DNA of 58,814 nucleotides from an uncultured Pelagibacteraceae bacterium (GTDB lineage Bacteria > Pseudomonadota > Alphaproteobacteria > Pelagibacterales > Pelagibacteraceae): contig CACIOP010000008.1 of NCBI GenBank assembly GCA_902588315.1, positions 1-58,814 of the forward strand, read 5' to 3'. Position 1 is the first letter of the stretch. Each line of letters begins with the position of its first letter. Of this stretch, positions 33,154 to 43,756 are shown piece after piece. The translations under genes were made by a program, and so were the position numbers. Under the pieces are notes generated by a model. The model worked only from the letters and a program-made list of their open reading frames with translations. It had not been told where the DNA came from and did not search any database.

Positions 33154-33767
33154 GATTTTTTAGTTGAAGTGCCTGCTGATACTATGAATTTAGAAGCCTC
33201 TTCAAAAGACATGTTTAAATATATAACATCTTCTATTGGAAACATTAGTAAAAAACCACTAGTTGGATTTGGTGTTGTTGGAACAAAAACATTTATTAAA
33301 TTCTTGCCAGTTTTTTGAGCCATTTCACCTTTATTTTCTTTTGTTGCAAAACCAACTGCCCATACTCCTTTTCGCGGATACTCAATTAAAACTACACTTC
33401 TTTTTCCGTCATCTTTTTTAGAAAAAGTTTCTGTCATTTGAACAATTGCGGAATAAACTGTTCTTAAAAAAGGAATTCTTTTAAACAAGTCATCTATTAA
33501 TTTAAGTATTCTTCTTCCAAAAAATGATAAAGAAAGTCCACCTACGATAGTTATAAGTAAAATTGAAATAACAATTTCAACACCAGGTATATTAAATGGT
33601 AAATAACTATTAGGATTTATATTTTTAGGTATCAAATTGGATGAGATACCAATTAAAATCTTTGTAAGATATAGAGTAAAACCAATTGGTATTAATACAA
33701 CTACCCCAGTAATAAAATAATTTCTCAAGGTTAAAGAAAAAGATTTTTTTGAGCCTTTTTTTGACAT
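33150..33767 (-). CDS. DUF502 family membrane protein
   Basis: Inner-membrane protein of 205 aa with two transmembrane helices near residues 15-38 and 58-85 and a soluble C-terminal half. Family features: NYFITGVVVLIPIGFTLYL, GRRILKLIDDLFKRIPFLRTVYSA, and the late VFVPTTPNPTSGFLLMFP. The function is unproven in bacteria. It is often next to recG in alphaproteobacteria, as here. A very short membrane-peptide frame lies 8 bases upstream on the same strand. Confidence 0.88.
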   Translation of the reverse strand: MSKKGSKKSFSLTLRNYFITGVVVLIPIGFTLYLTKILIGISSNLIPKNINPNSYLPFNIPGVEIVISILLITIVGGLSLSFFGRRILKLIDDLFKRIPFLRTVYSAIVQMTETFSKKDDGKRSVVLIEYPRKGVWAVGFATKENKGEMAQKTGKNLINVFVPTTPNPTSGFLLMFPIEDVIYLNMSFEEASKFIVSAGTSTKKS

Positions 33768-33775
33768 ATTTTCAA

Positions 33776-33853
33776 TTATTTATAACTAGCATATACAACA
33801 AAAACAATTGCAATGATAAATAATACAATTAAGATTTTGTTATTAAGATTCAT
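33776..33853 (-). CDS. Possible 25-residue membrane peptide
   Basis: A short frame reading MNLNNKILIVLFII followed by AIVFVVYASYK and a TAA stop 8 bases before the DUF502 start codon. Almost the whole peptide is one hydrophobic helix with a polar N-terminus and a basic C-terminal Lys. It fills a gap that otherwise holds only the promoters of two divergent genes. The ATG is 31 bases from the divergent M48 peptidase start. No family recognised. It may be a real small protein or a chance frame in AT-rich DNA. Confidence 0.35.
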   Translation of the reverse strand: MNLNNKILIVLFIIAIVFVVYASYK

Positions 33854-33884
33854 GTTAAAATATTATTATCAATTTTAGTTACTT

Positions 33885-34712
33885 ATGGATAGAAGAAAAT
33901 TTTTGACATATGTAGGTTGTGGTTGTGGTAGTCTTTTTTTACATTCTTGCTCTTCGGCACCAATAACTGACAGAAAACAATTAAAAATTATACCTGAAGC
34001 AAAATTAAATGCACAAGCTGCGCAAATTTATGAGAAAGTCAAAAAAAAAGAAAAGATGAGTAATGATATAAAAACGTTAAATGAAATCAAAGATATTGGA
34101 AAAAGAATGGAAGATTCGATTAGCGAATATTTTTATAGAGCAAATTTAAATGATCCAACAGCAAATTTTGATTGGGAATATATTTTAATTGAAAATAAAA
34201 AAGTTAGAAATGCATGGTGCATGCCTGGAGGGAAAATTGCTGTTTATACAGGTATACTTGATGTAACCAAAAATAAAAATGGTTTAGCAGCAATTATGGG
34301 TCATGAAGTTGCTCATGCAGTAGCAAAACATTCTGTTGAAAGAGCAAGTCGAGGTGTTTTATTAAATACTGGAGCAAGAATTATAGATATTGCAAGTGGT
34401 GGTGTATTATCTGATATAAATAGAACTACCGGAATGGATACTGTTGGATTATTAGCTCAACTAGGAATAATGAATCCATTTAATAGAAAACAGGAGAGTG
34501 AAGCTGATTATCTTGGTATGATTTTTTCTTCTTTATCTGGTTATGATATTAGAGAAACAGTAAAAATCTGGGAAAGAATGAAAGCAGCAAATAAGGGAAA
34601 AGAACCACCAGAATTTATGAGCACCCATCCATCTTCTGATACTCGTATTAAACAATTAAACGAATGGATGAGCGAAATAATATTGGATTATCCACCGATA
34701 AATTTGACCTAA
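33885..34712 (+). CDS. M48-family metallopeptidase, lipoprotein
   Basis: Zinc metalloprotease of 275 aa, likely anchored in the envelope. The N-terminus MDRRKFLTYVGCGCGSLFL looks like a Tat-type signal (RRKF), followed by a lipobox-like LHSC (Cys22). The catalytic HEVAH is at residues 140-144, and the second zinc motif ESEAD at 204-208; STHPSSDTRIKQL is the usual C-terminal motif. Relatives (Oma1/BepA/LoiP) act in quality control of membrane and outer-membrane proteins. It is monocistronic and ends just before tRNA-Lys on the other strand. Confidence 0.93.
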   Translation: MDRRKFLTYVGCGCGSLFLHSCSSAPITDRKQLKIIPEAKLNAQAAQIYEKVKKKEKMSNDIKTLNEIKDIGKRMEDSISEYFYRANLNDPTANFDWEYILIENKKVRNAWCMPGGKIAVYTGILDVTKNKNGLAAIMGHEVAHAVAKHSVERASRGVLLNTGARIIDIASGGVLSDINRTTGMDTVGLLAQLGIMNPFNRKQESEADYLGMIFSSLSGYDIRETVKIWERMKAANKGKEPPEFMSTHPSSDTRIKQLNEWMSEIILDYPPINLT

Positions 34713-34723
34713 ATCAAAATTAA

Positions 34724-34799
<76 letters not shown>

Positions 34800-34953
34800 A
34801 CAAAATTGATTCATTTTTTCTAAATGAATAATGTGTGTATACAGATAAATTTTTATTTTTCAATTCGTTGAATTTAAAAGTTTTGATCAATTAAGGTTGG
34901 TAAATTAAGGAATTTAATATGATTATTCATACAAAATGGCACAGTTGCTATAA

Positions 34954-36066
34954 CTACAACTTATCTATGTATTTATCGTGAAATTCATTATATGTGCCAA
35001 AATTAATATTTTTTCTAATCTCAGACATTAATTCTTGATAAAAATTAATATTATGTAGGGTCAATAACATAGAAGCCAATATTTCATTAGTATTAAATAA
35101 ATGATTTAGATAATTTTTTGAATATTTGTTTAAGTTAAGATTTTCACAACTAGGATCAAGTGGGGTATTATCATTTTGATACTTATTATTTTTAATATTT
35201 AATCTTCCATTCCATGTAAATGCTAAACCTGTTCTTCCTGATCTGGTAGGTAGCACACAATCAAACATATCTATACCTCTTTTGACGGCACCTAAAATAT
35301 CAGATGGTGTTCCAACACCCATTAAATAGTGAGGCTTTTCTATAGGTAAATATTCTTTAATATCATCTAAAACATTAAACATTTCGTTTTGTGTTTCTCC
35401 TACTGCTAATCCTCCAATAGCATAGCCATCAAAACCAATTTTAACTAATTCTTCAAGTGACTTAAGTCTTAAATCTTTAAATAAACCTCCTTGAACAATT
35501 CCAAATAAAGCTTTGTGAGGATTAGTACCAAAAGCAAATTTAGATCTCTCGGCCCAGTAGAGTGATAAATCCATTGATTTTTTAATAAGATTATAGTCAT
35601 TAGTTTTCTTGGGGCATTCATCCATGATCATTAAAATATCTGAATTTAAACCTAATTGTATTCTTATACTCTCCTCTGGGCTTAAATAAAATTTTTTACC
35701 ATCAACATGGGAGTTAAATATTGCACCCTTCTCTCTATCAATTTTATTCAATTTTGAAAGAGACATTACTTGAAAACCACCAGAGTCAGTTAAAATAGGC
35801 AAATCACAATTCATAAAATTATGAAGTCCACCAGCAGACTCAATTCTTTCAACACCAGGGCGTATCATTAAATGATAAGTATTTGAAAGTATTATTTCAG
35901 AACCTGTTTTTTTAATATCATCTATAGTGCAAGCTTTTACAGTAGCTTGAGTCCCAACAGGCATAAAAGTTGGGGTTTGTATATTACCACGATGTGTTTC
36001 GATTAAACCGCACCTAGCAAATTTATCTTTTTTTAAAACGTTAAAGGCAAATTTTTTTAATGCCAT
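34954..36066 (-). CDS. tgt: tRNA-guanine transglycosylase
   Basis: Exchanges guanine-34 for preQ1 in tRNAs with GUN anticodons, the first tRNA-level step to queuosine. Length 370 aa. Catalytic features are present: LTDSGGFQVMSL (Asp94), VGTPSDILGAVKRGIDMFD and the nucleophile Asp269 in FDCVLPTRSGR. The zinc site is abnormal: DPSC (Cys307) is followed by ENLNL where the family has DCTVC-like Cys-x-Cys-x2-Cys, so two of three Cys ligands are Asn309 and Leu312, while His338 (TLHN) remains. It is 8 bases downstream of the ppi gene. queA, usually adjacent, is not here. Confidence 0.93.
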   Translation of the reverse strand: MALKKFAFNVLKKDKFARCGLIETHRGNIQTPTFMPVGTQATVKACTIDDIKKTGSEIILSNTYHLMIRPGVERIESAGGLHNFMNCDLPILTDSGGFQVMSLSKLNKIDREKGAIFNSHVDGKKFYLSPEESIRIQLGLNSDILMIMDECPKKTNDYNLIKKSMDLSLYWAERSKFAFGTNPHKALFGIVQGGLFKDLRLKSLEELVKIGFDGYAIGGLAVGETQNEMFNVLDDIKEYLPIEKPHYLMGVGTPSDILGAVKRGIDMFDCVLPTRSGRTGLAFTWNGRLNIKNNKYQNDNTPLDPSCENLNLNKYSKNYLNHLFNTNEILASMLLTLHNINFYQELMSEIRKNINFGTYNEFHDKYIDKL

Positions 36067-36074
36067 TAATAAAA

Positions 36075-36635
36075 TTATTGAGATTTGAAACTAATAATCT
36101 TATCTGGATCAGTTACAGCACCGTTATTATTTTGATCGCCTCTTTTTATTTTATCAACAAATTCCATTCCCTCGATCACTTTTCCAAAAACTGTATATTG
36201 ACGATCTAAAAAAGGAGCTGGCTGAAAGCAAATAAAAAATTGACTATTTGCGCTGTTTGGATCTTGAGCTCTCGCCATTGATAAAGTTCCTCTATCATGT
36301 GGTAGACTATTAAATTCTTGCTCTAAATCAGGAAAATCCGATCCACCCATTCCAGCTCTTCTAAGATCAAAATCTTTTGATTCTGAATTTCCAAATTTAA
36401 CATCCCCTGTTTGAGCCATAAATCCATCTATAACTCTGTGAAAAACAACGTTATCGTATTTACCACTATTTGCTAATTCCTTAATTCTTTTAACATGATT
36501 TGGCGCAACGTCTTCAAATAACTCTATTTTAACGTCACCGTCTTTTAGTTTTAATATCATTATATTCTCCTTAGCTATTGATTGATTTGTAATTAAAAAA
36601 AACAAAATAAGTAATTTTATAAAAAATTTATTCAT
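36075..36635 (-). CDS. Periplasmic cyclophilin-type peptidyl-prolyl isomerase
   Basis: Proline cis-trans isomerase of 186 aa with a signal peptide (KFFIKLLILFFLITNQSIA). Cyclophilin motifs: VVFHRVIDGFMAQTGD with the catalytic Arg, GTLSMARAQDPNSANSQFFI, and FGKVIEGMEFVDKI. Alphaproteobacteria often carry one exported and one cytosolic copy here; only the exported one is visible. It overlaps coaD by 8 bases. Confidence 0.93.
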   Translation of the reverse strand: MNKFFIKLLILFFLITNQSIAKENIMILKLKDGDVKIELFEDVAPNHVKRIKELANSGKYDNVVFHRVIDGFMAQTGDVKFGNSESKDFDLRRAGMGGSDFPDLEQEFNSLPHDRGTLSMARAQDPNSANSQFFICFQPAPFLDRQYTVFGKVIEGMEFVDKIKRGDQNNNGAVTDPDKIISFKSQ

Positions 36636-37122
36636 ACTTATCTTTTAACGACTGAATTGTACTTTTTGTAGTAAATTTTTTTATATCACCTTTTAATTTA
36701 ACAATTTCTTTAACAAATCTAGATGAGATGATTTGATTTTCTACATCAGACATTAAAAAAATTGTTTCTATATTTTGGTTTAATTTTCTATTCATACCGG
36801 CTAATTGAAATTCATATTCAAAATCAGATACAGCTCTTAATCCTCTTAAAATAATGTTTGATTTATATTTTTTGCATAAATCAGTGGTTAAAGAGCCAAA
36901 TGAGACTACTTTTATTTTTTTTCTATTTAACTTTAGATCTTTAAATAAAGCTTTATTTACTATTTCTATTCTTTCTTCAGAATTAAATAGATAATTTTTG
37001 TTACTTTCATCTGAGACACCTACAACTATTTTATCAAATAATTTTAATGATTTTTTTATTACATCTATATGTCCGAAAGTAATCGGATCAAATGTTCCAG
37101 GATAAATTGCAATTTTACTCAT
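36628..37122 (-). CDS. coaD: Phosphopantetheine adenylyltransferase
   Basis: Fourth step of coenzyme A synthesis, which adenylates 4'-phosphopantetheine. Length 164 aa. The nucleotidyltransferase motif is YPGTFDPITFGHIDVI (TxGH form); GLRAVSDFEYEFQLAGMNRKL is the central signature, and ISSRFVKEIVKLKGDI replaces the more usual ISSTLVKEIA with no loss of the Ser pair. It overlaps gyrA by 1 base. Confidence 0.96.
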   Translation of the reverse strand: MSKIAIYPGTFDPITFGHIDVIKKSLKLFDKIVVGVSDESNKNYLFNSEERIEIVNKALFKDLKLNRKKIKVVSFGSLTTDLCKKYKSNIILRGLRAVSDFEYEFQLAGMNRKLNQNIETIFLMSDVENQIISSRFVKEIVKLKGDIKKFTTKSTIQSLKDKYE

Positions 37123-39701
37123 TAAATTAAATTATCATCAATTTTAATTGCTGAAACAACTTTTTCTTCTCCTGATAACTTAATTATTCTAACACCTTGG
37201 GTATTTCTACCTGCAGTTCTAATTTCTTTAACAGCTACTCTTATAACCCTACCTTTATTGGTAGAAATTAAAATTTCATCACCTTCAAAAACAGGAAAGG
37301 ATGAAGTAATATTCCCATTTCTTGGTGAATTTACTATTCCTATAATGCCTTTTCCGCCTCTGTTAGTAACTCTGTAATCAGTATGTGAAGTCTTTTTTCC
37401 ATAACCATTTTCACTTATTGATAATACAAATTTTTCTTTTGCTTTTAATTCAGATTTTTCATCTTTTGATTTTTTTCCATTTTTATTAACTTTATCATTA
37501 TCAATAACTGATAAAGATACTATTTCATCATTTATTGCTAACTCTATTCCTTTAATTCCTTTTGAAGATCTGCCTTTAAAAACTCTTAACTTTTTGACTT
37601 CAAATCTAATACATTTTCCAAATTTTGTGCTTAAAATTACATCTTGATCATCTTTACAGATTTTTACACCAACAATTTTATCATTATTATCTAATTTCAT
37701 CGCAATTTTTCCAGATGCATTAATCGATGAAAAATCTTCTAAACTATTTTTTCTTACTTTTCCCTGTGCAGTAGCAAAAATTATTTGATAATTTTTTAGG
37801 TCTGTTTCTTCTTCAGGCATTGGCATAATTGAGCTTATTGCTTGGTGACTCTTTAAAGGTAAAATATTAAATAAAGACTTACCTTTAGATGATGATGAGC
37901 CCTCTGGGATTTTCCATGCTTTGATCTTATAAACTAAACCCTCAGTAGAAAAGAAGAGAACTGATGTATGGGTATTTACAGATAATGTTTGAACTACAGA
38001 ATCTTGATCTCTAGTTGTTATGCCTGATTTTCCCTTACCACCTCTTTTTTGTTTTTTTACTCCATCTAGAGAACCTCTTTTTATGTATCCTTGCAAGGTA
38101 ACTGTAATTATTACTGATTGTTTTTGGATTGTTTCCTCAATATCGTAATTTAAAACAGCATCTATAATTTTAGTTCTTCTTGGGATAGCAAATTTCTCTT
38201 TAATATTTTTTAACTCTTCACTGATTACTTTTAAAAGTTCTTTTTTTGATGAAATAATCTTTTTATATTTAGTTATTAATTCAGCTAATTTTTTAATTTC
38301 AACTTCGATTTCATTTATCCCTAATGCAGTTAATTTTTGAAGTCTTAATTCTAAAATAGCTAAAACTTGTTGTTCAGATAAAGAATAGAGGTTTTTGCCT
38401 TTTTTTCCCTCAACTAAAGAAATTAATTTTTGAGATTTATTTATTTTCCATTTAGTTTTTAAAATTGATATTTTAGCATCATCAGGTGTTTTAGATGATC
38501 GAATAATTTTTATTATTTTATCTAAATTTTCAACTGAAACAGATAATCCTATTAATATATGAGCACGTTCCTCGGCTTTTTTGAGATCAAATTTAGTTTT
38601 TTTAATTACAACATCTTCTCTAAAGGTTAAAAAATTAGATAAAAAATCTTTTAGTGTGCAAGTTTGTGGTTTCCCTTCAACAATGGCTAAAGTATTAAAA
38701 CCAAATGAACTCTCTATTTGAGTATTTTTATATAATTGTCTCTTTATAGTTTCTGGTTCTACACCGTTTCTTAAATCTATTGCTACCCTAATACCTTCTC
38801 TGTTAGACTCATCTCTAATATCTCTTATTCCTTCAATCTTTTTTTCTCTTACTAATTGAGCAATCCTTTCATTTAAAACAGATTTGTTTACTTGATACGG
38901 TATAGAAGTTATTACAAGTCTTTCACGTCCGTTTTTTTGTTGCTCGATTGAAATTTCACCCCTTATCTTAAAGGACCCTCTACCATTGTTATATCCTTGT
39001 TTAATTATATCTTTACCTATAATTACACCGCCAGTTGGAAAATCTGGACCAGGTATATGTTTCATTAATTCTCTAATTTTAATATCTTTGTTATCTATTA
39101 GGGCTAAGGTACCATCTATAATTTCACCTAAATTATGTGGAGGTATACTTGTTGCCATACCAACAGCGATACCGCCAGCTCCATTTACTAATAAATTTGG
39201 AAACTGTGCTGGTAAAACACTAGGTTCTTTCTCAGTTTCATCATAATTGCTTTTGAAGGTAATTGTATTTTTTTCAATATCATCAATTAAATATTGAGAA
39301 ACTTTTGACAAGCGAGTTTCGGTATATCTCATTGCTGCAGCTGGATCACCATCAATCGAACCAAAATTTCCTTGGCCTTGAATTAACGGTAAACTCATAG
39401 AGAAATCTTGTACCATTCTTACTAAAGCATCATAAACAGATTGATCACCATGTGGGTGATATTTACCAATAACATCTCCGACTATTCTTGCAGATTTTCT
39501 AAATTGTTTAGACCAATCATATCCGCCTTTGTACATTGCATATAAAATTCTTCTATGAACAGGTTTTAATCCATCTCTAACATCAGGTAGAGCACGACTT
39601 ACAATTACGCTCATTGCATAAGAAAGATATGATGAGCTCATCTCATCATGCATTGAGATTAATTTTATATTTTTATCTTTAAACTCTTCAGTATTTTTCA
39701 T
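37122..39701 (-). CDS. gyrA: DNA gyrase subunit A
   Basis: Breakage-reunion subunit of gyrase, 859 aa. The catalytic tyrosine is Tyr126 in [11 protein letters not shown]. The CTD carries a GyrA box, QKRGGKG, in the first blade, which separates it from ParC. The quinolone-determining region reads [15 protein letters not shown], with Gln87 at the position of E. coli Ser83 and Asp91 at that of Asp87. Between CTD blades there is a Lys/Glu-rich insert ([15 protein letters not shown]). The ssb-gyrA-coaD-ppi-tgt order is the common alphaproteobacterial one. Confidence 0.97.
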   Translation of the reverse strand: MKNTEEFKDKNIKLISMHDEMSSSYLSYAMSVIVSRALPDVRDGLKPVHRRILYAMYKGGYDWSKQFRKSARIVGDVIGKYHPHGDQSVYDALVRMVQDFSMSLPLIQGQGNFGSIDGDPAAAMRYTETRLSKVSQYLIDDIEKNTITFKSNYDETEKEPSVLPAQFPNLLVNGAGGIAVGMATSIPPHNLGEIIDGTLALIDNKDIKIRELMKHIPGPDFPTGGVIIGKDIIKQGYNNGRGSFKIRGEISIEQQKNGRERLVITSIPYQVNKSVLNERIAQLVREKKIEGIRDIRDESNREGIRVAIDLRNGVEPETIKRQLYKNTQIESSFGFNTLAIVEGKPQTCTLKDFLSNFLTFREDVVIKKTKFDLKKAEERAHILIGLSVSVENLDKIIKIIRSSKTPDDAKISILKTKWKINKSQKLISLVEGKKGKNLYSLSEQQVLAILELRLQKLTALGINEIEVEIKKLAELITKYKKIISSKKELLKVISEELKNIKEKFAIPRRTKIIDAVLNYDIEETIQKQSVIITVTLQGYIKRGSLDGVKKQKRGGKGKSGITTRDQDSVVQTLSVNTHTSVLFFSTEGLVYKIKAWKIPEGSSSSKGKSLFNILPLKSHQAISSIMPMPEEETDLKNYQIIFATAQGKVRKNSLEDFSSINASGKIAMKLDNNDKIVGVKICKDDQDVILSTKFGKCIRFEVKKLRVFKGRSSKGIKGIELAINDEIVSLSVIDNDKVNKNGKKSKDEKSELKAKEKFVLSISENGYGKKTSHTDYRVTNRGGKGIIGIVNSPRNGNITSSFPVFEGDEILISTNKGRVIRVAVKEIRTAGRNTQGVRIIKLSGEEKVVSAIKIDDNLI

Positions 39702-39706
39702 AGAAG

Positions 39707-40156
39707 TTAAAAAGGAATTTCATCATCCATGTCTGACACTTGTGAAGAATCCTCAATATTATTTTGTTGAGTTGTGTCATTTTGAATTCCACCACCAGAA
39801 TTTCCCCCGCCTAACATCGTAAGTGAAGAATTATATCCTTGTATAACTATTTCAGTTGAATATTTATCTTGTCCCGATTGTTCATCTTTCCATTTTCTTG
39901 TTGTAAGTTGTCCTTCGACATAAACTTGAGCTCCTTTTTTTAAATATTGTTGAACAACATTTACTAAACCTTCGTTAAATACAACTATACGGTGCCACTC
40001 TGTTTTCTCTTTTCTTTCACCTGTGTTTTTGTCTTTCCAAGATTGGCTTGTTGCAAGGCTTAATCTTGCAACGCTTTTGCCATTTACCATTTGCTTAATT
40101 TCAGGATCTGCGCCCAAACGACCAATTAATAATACTTTATTTAAACTTCCAGCCAT
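39707..40156 (-). CDS. ssb: Single-stranded DNA-binding protein
   Basis: Tetrameric ssDNA-binding protein of 149 aa. OB-fold text: [40 protein letters not shown] and [14 protein letters not shown] Gly/Asn/Gln-rich linker leads to the acidic tip DMDDEIPF that recruits partner proteins. It lies 5 bases upstream of gyrA and is divergent from uvrA, the usual arrangement; 88 bases separate the two. No LexA-type box was recognised between them. Confidence 0.97.
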   Translation of the reverse strand: MAGSLNKVLLIGRLGADPEIKQMVNGKSVARLSLATSQSWKDKNTGERKEKTEWHRIVVFNEGLVNVVQQYLKKGAQVYVEGQLTTRKWKDEQSGQDKYSTEIVIQGYNSSLTMLGGGNSGGGIQNDTTQQNNIEDSSQVSDMDDEIPF

Positions 40157-40244
40157 AATATTTAATATTTGTTAAATTAGTTAATTAGAATTATATCACA
40201 ATTATCCTGAATATTAATTTTATTAACTCAAAGCAACTAAAATT

Positions 40245-43097
40245 ATGATGAAAAAGATAGTTATTAAGGGCGCTAAAGAACATAATTTGAAGAATGTTAC
40301 TGTAGAGATTCCAAAAGATAAATTTGTGGTCATAACGGGTCTGTCTGGGTCTGGAAAATCATCTTTAGCTTTTGATACTATCTACGCAGAAGGTCAGAGA
40401 AGATATGTAGAGAGTTTATCTGCTTATGCACGTCAATTTTTAGATAAAATGAAAAAACCAAATGTTGATTTAATTGAAGGGTTAAGTCCAGCTATCGCTA
40501 TAGAACAAAAAAATACTTCAAAAAACCCTAGATCTACTGTTGCAACAGTAACAGAAATTTATGATTACATGAGAGTATTATATGCTAGAGCAGGAATCCC
40601 CTATTCACCATTTACAGGTAAACCAATAACCTCTCAAACAATTACACAAATAGTAGATTTAGTTAAAAAATTACCAAAAAAATCAACAATATATATTTAC
40701 GCTCCAGTGGTAAGGGGTCGTAAAGGTGAATATAAAAAAGATATTTTAAGCTACAAGAGAAGAGGATTTAGAAAAATTAAAATAGATAATGTTTTATATG
40801 ATATAGAAAAACCACCCAATCTAGATAAAAAACTTAAACATGATATTTCAGTCTTAGTCGATAGAATAGTTTTAAATTCAAAACTTGGTAACAGGTTGGC
40901 CGAAAGTATTGAAACGGCAGTAAATTTAGCTAACGGTTTAGTTTTTGTCGAATATGAAGATGAAACACTTCCTCAAAAATTTAGAAAACTTGAAAAATTA
41001 ATTTACTCTACAAAATTCGCTTGCCCTGTGAGCGGTTTTACAATTGAGGAAATTGAGCCAAGACTTTTTTCATTTAATAGTCCCTATGGGGCTTGTGAAG
41101 AGTGTGAGGGAATTGGAATGAAATTAAACGTTGATCCAAATTTAGTTGTTCCTGATGAAAGAAAAAGTTTAGCTGATGGGGCAATTGAACCATGGTCAAA
41201 ATCAACCACATTATATTATGCTCAAACTTTAGCGTCTTTAGCAAAACATTATGGTTTTTCTTTAGATGAAAAATGGAAAAAATTACCAAAAAAAATTAAA
41301 GATATTATTCTTTATGGTTCAGATGAAGATGAGATTAAATTTAATTATGATGACGGTTATGAGAAATATTCTTACAAAAAAACTTTTGAAGGTGTAATTA
41401 ATAATCTTGAAAGAAGATTTTTAGAGTCTGATAGCGAATGGAAAAGAGAAGCTATTGCTGAATATCAATCCGATACTGCATGTGAGGCATGTAATGGTGA
41501 CAGATTAAAAGAAGAGGCATTATGTGTTAAAATCAATGATCTTAATATTAGTGAAGTAACAAAAAAATCTATTTTAGATGCAGCAGAATGGTTTAAAAAT
41601 TTAGAAAATAACCTTGATAAAAGACAATTTAAAATTGCTGAACATGTTTTAAAAGAAATTAATGAAAGATTAAATTTTCTTCTTAACGTTGGTTTAGATT
41701 ATTTAACATTATCAAGGGAATCTGGAACATTATCAGGTGGTGAAGCACAAAGAATAAGATTAGCCTCACAGATTGGATCTGGTTTGACAGGCGTATTATA
41801 TGTTTTGGATGAACCTTCAATTGGTTTACATCAAAAAGACAATGTAAAACTTATTAATGCATTAAAAAGATTAAGAGATCTAGGTAATACTGTTATTGTT
41901 GTAGAGCATGACACAGAAACAATGGAAAATGCAGATCATATTATTGATCTTGGTCCTGAAGCCGGAAGTAATGGTGGTGAGATAACAGCTCAAGGATCAT
42001 ATGAAGAAATTAAAAAAGATAAAAATAGTATTACTGGACAGTATCTTGCTAATAAAAAAACAATTGAAATTCCAAAATCACGACGCTTAGCTAAAAATGG
42101 AAGGTTTGTAGAAATCAATGGTGCAAGTGGAAATAATTTAAATAATGTTAACCTTAAAATTCCAACTGGAACATTTACTTGTGTTACTGGTGTGTCGGGT
42201 AGTGGTAAATCTACTCTAATATTACAAACTCTATTTCATGCCTTAAATTTAACTTTAAATAATAAAGCAAGAAAAGCACCCAAATCATTTAAAGGTTATA
42301 AGGGTGTAGAATTGATTGATAAAATAATTGATATTGACCAGTCTCCTATTGGTAGAACACCAAGATCAAATCCAGCAACATATACAGGAGCCTTTGGTCC
42401 TATTAGAGATTGGTTTACAAGCCTACCAGAGTCCAAAACAAGAGGATATAAACCAGGAAGATTTTCTTTTAATGTTAAAGGAGGTAGATGTGAAGCTTGT
42501 GAGGGTGATGGTGTAATCACATATGAGATGCATTTTTTACCTGATGTTTATATTCAGTGTGATGAATGTAAAGGTACCAGGTACAATAGAGAAACCTTAG
42601 AAATTAAATTTAAAGGTAAAAGTATTGCTGATGTTTTGGATATGTCAGTTGATGAAGGATGTGAGTATTTTGAAAATATATCTAATATAAAAACAAAATT
42701 ATTAACTCTTAAAAAAGTTGGTTTGGGCTATATAAAAATTGGTCAGCAAGCAACTACCCTATCAGGAGGTGAAGCACAACGAATTAAGCTCGCAAAAGAA
42801 CTTTCAAAAAGATCAACAGGAAGAACGATGTATATTTTAGATGAACCAACTACAGGTTTACATCAACATGATATTAAAAAACTTTTAGAGATACTTCATA
42901 CATTTGTAAAACTTGGGAATACAGTAGTTGTAATTGAACATAATCTAGATGTTATTAAAACAGCTGACTACATTGTTGATATGGGTCCTGAAGGTGGTGT
43001 GAAAGGTGGTAATATTGTCGCCGAAGGAAAACCGGAAGAAGTATGTAAAGTGAAGGAGAGTTATACTGGTCAATTTTTGAAACCTCTTTTAGTTTAG
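40245..43097 (+). CDS. uvrA: Excinuclease ABC subunit A
   Basis: Damage-sensing ATPase of nucleotide excision repair, 950 aa. Two ABC modules: Walker [11 protein letters not shown] at residues 31-40 and GVSGSGKST in the second half, each with LSGGEAQRI signature and VLDEPS or ILDEPT Walker B. Zinc-binding Cys pairs [23 protein letters not shown] and CDECKGT are intact. The first two codons are both ATG; either may start. Probably monocistronic. Confidence 0.97.
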   Translation: MMKKIVIKGAKEHNLKNVTVEIPKDKFVVITGLSGSGKSSLAFDTIYAEGQRRYVESLSAYARQFLDKMKKPNVDLIEGLSPAIAIEQKNTSKNPRSTVATVTEIYDYMRVLYARAGIPYSPFTGKPITSQTITQIVDLVKKLPKKSTIYIYAPVVRGRKGEYKKDILSYKRRGFRKIKIDNVLYDIEKPPNLDKKLKHDISVLVDRIVLNSKLGNRLAESIETAVNLANGLVFVEYEDETLPQKFRKLEKLIYSTKFACPVSGFTIEEIEPRLFSFNSPYGACEECEGIGMKLNVDPNLVVPDERKSLADGAIEPWSKSTTLYYAQTLASLAKHYGFSLDEKWKKLPKKIKDIILYGSDEDEIKFNYDDGYEKYSYKKTFEGVINNLERRFLESDSEWKREAIAEYQSDTACEACNGDRLKEEALCVKINDLNISEVTKKSILDAAEWFKNLENNLDKRQFKIAEHVLKEINERLNFLLNVGLDYLTLSRESGTLSGGEAQRIRLASQIGSGLTGVLYVLDEPSIGLHQKDNVKLINALKRLRDLGNTVIVVEHDTETMENADHIIDLGPEAGSNGGEITAQGSYEEIKKDKNSITGQYLANKKTIEIPKSRRLAKNGRFVEINGASGNNLNNVNLKIPTGTFTCVTGVSGSGKSTLILQTLFHALNLTLNNKARKAPKSFKGYKGVELIDKIIDIDQSPIGRTPRSNPATYTGAFGPIRDWFTSLPESKTRGYKPGRFSFNVKGGRCEACEGDGVITYEMHFLPDVYIQCDECKGTRYNRETLEIKFKGKSIADVLDMSVDEGCEYFENISNIKTKLLTLKKVGLGYIKIGQQATTLSGGEAQRIKLAKELSKRSTGRTMYILDEPTTGLHQHDIKKLLEILHTFVKLGNTVVVIEHNLDVIKTADYIVDMGPEGGVKGGNIVAEGKPEEVCKVKESYTGQFLKPLLV

Positions 43098-43152
43098 CTT
43101 AAATTTAACAACTTAAAAATATTCAAAAATTAGTGTATAATTAATAAGAATC

Positions 43153-43755
43153 ATGAGTAATTTATTGTCATCATTATCAAAAACAGTTCACGCATCGCTT
43201 GCGATAGCAATTCTTTTGTTTTTAGGATTGTTTTATTTAAATGATGGAATTGCTTTTGATACGTTATTCTGGAGCTGGTTATTTAGATATATTCATGTGA
43301 TTGTTGCAATTATGTGGATTGGATTGTTGTGGTATTTCAATTTTGTTCAAATTCCAAATATGGGAAAAATTCCAGATGAACAAAAACCTGCTATTGGTAA
43401 AGTAATAGCTCCAGCTGCACTATTTTACTTCAGATGGGCTGCTGCGTTAACTGTTCTTTCTGGTTTAATTCTTGCTCTTCTTAATGGATATCTTCATGAT
43501 GCAATGACTTTAAGCATTGGTACAGGTGTACCAAAACATACTGCAATTGGAATTGGAATGTGGCTAGGAATTGTAATGGCATTTAATGTATGGTTCGTAA
43601 TTTGGCCAAATCAAAAAAAAGCTTTAGGAATAGTTGAGAGTGATCCAGAAACAAAAGCTAAATCAGCTAAAACCGCAATGCTATTCTCAAGAACAAATAC
43701 TTTGTTATCCTTGCCAATGTTACTTACAATGGTAATAGCTCAAAACTTATATTAA
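43153..43755 (+). CDS. PuuD-like (urate hydroxylase N-terminal) membrane protein
   Basis: Integral membrane protein of 200 aa with about five helices, resembling the membrane portion of urate hydroxylase PuuD (DUF989). Conserved stretches are IHVIVAIMWIGLLWYFNFVQIP, read in parts, APAALFYFRWAAALTVLSGL and HTAIGIGMWLGIVMAFNVWFVIWPNQ. The C-terminal cytochrome c domain of PuuD is missing and no purine genes are nearby. Histidines and the WIG motif suggest a heme- or redox-linked role. Urate as substrate is unproven. Confidence 0.7.
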   Translation: MSNLLSSLSKTVHASLAIAILLFLGLFYLNDGIAFDTLFWSWLFRYIHVIVAIMWIGLLWYFNFVQIPNMGKIPDEQKPAIGKVIAPAALFYFRWAAALTVLSGLILALLNGYLHDAMTLSIGTGVPKHTAIGIGMWLGIVMAFNVWFVIWPNQKKALGIVESDPETKAKSAKTAMLFSRTNTLLSLPMLLTMVIAQNLY

Positions 43756-43756
43756 T

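Noticed and set aside
34800..34953. A 20-codon plus-strand frame near 34919 in the spacer before tgt
   Set aside because: Too short, no family, runs into the tgt coding end; nothing else seen in this spacer.
38986..39246. 86-codon open frame antisense to gyrA
   Set aside because: Pro/Ile-rich shadow of a conserved region of gyrA.
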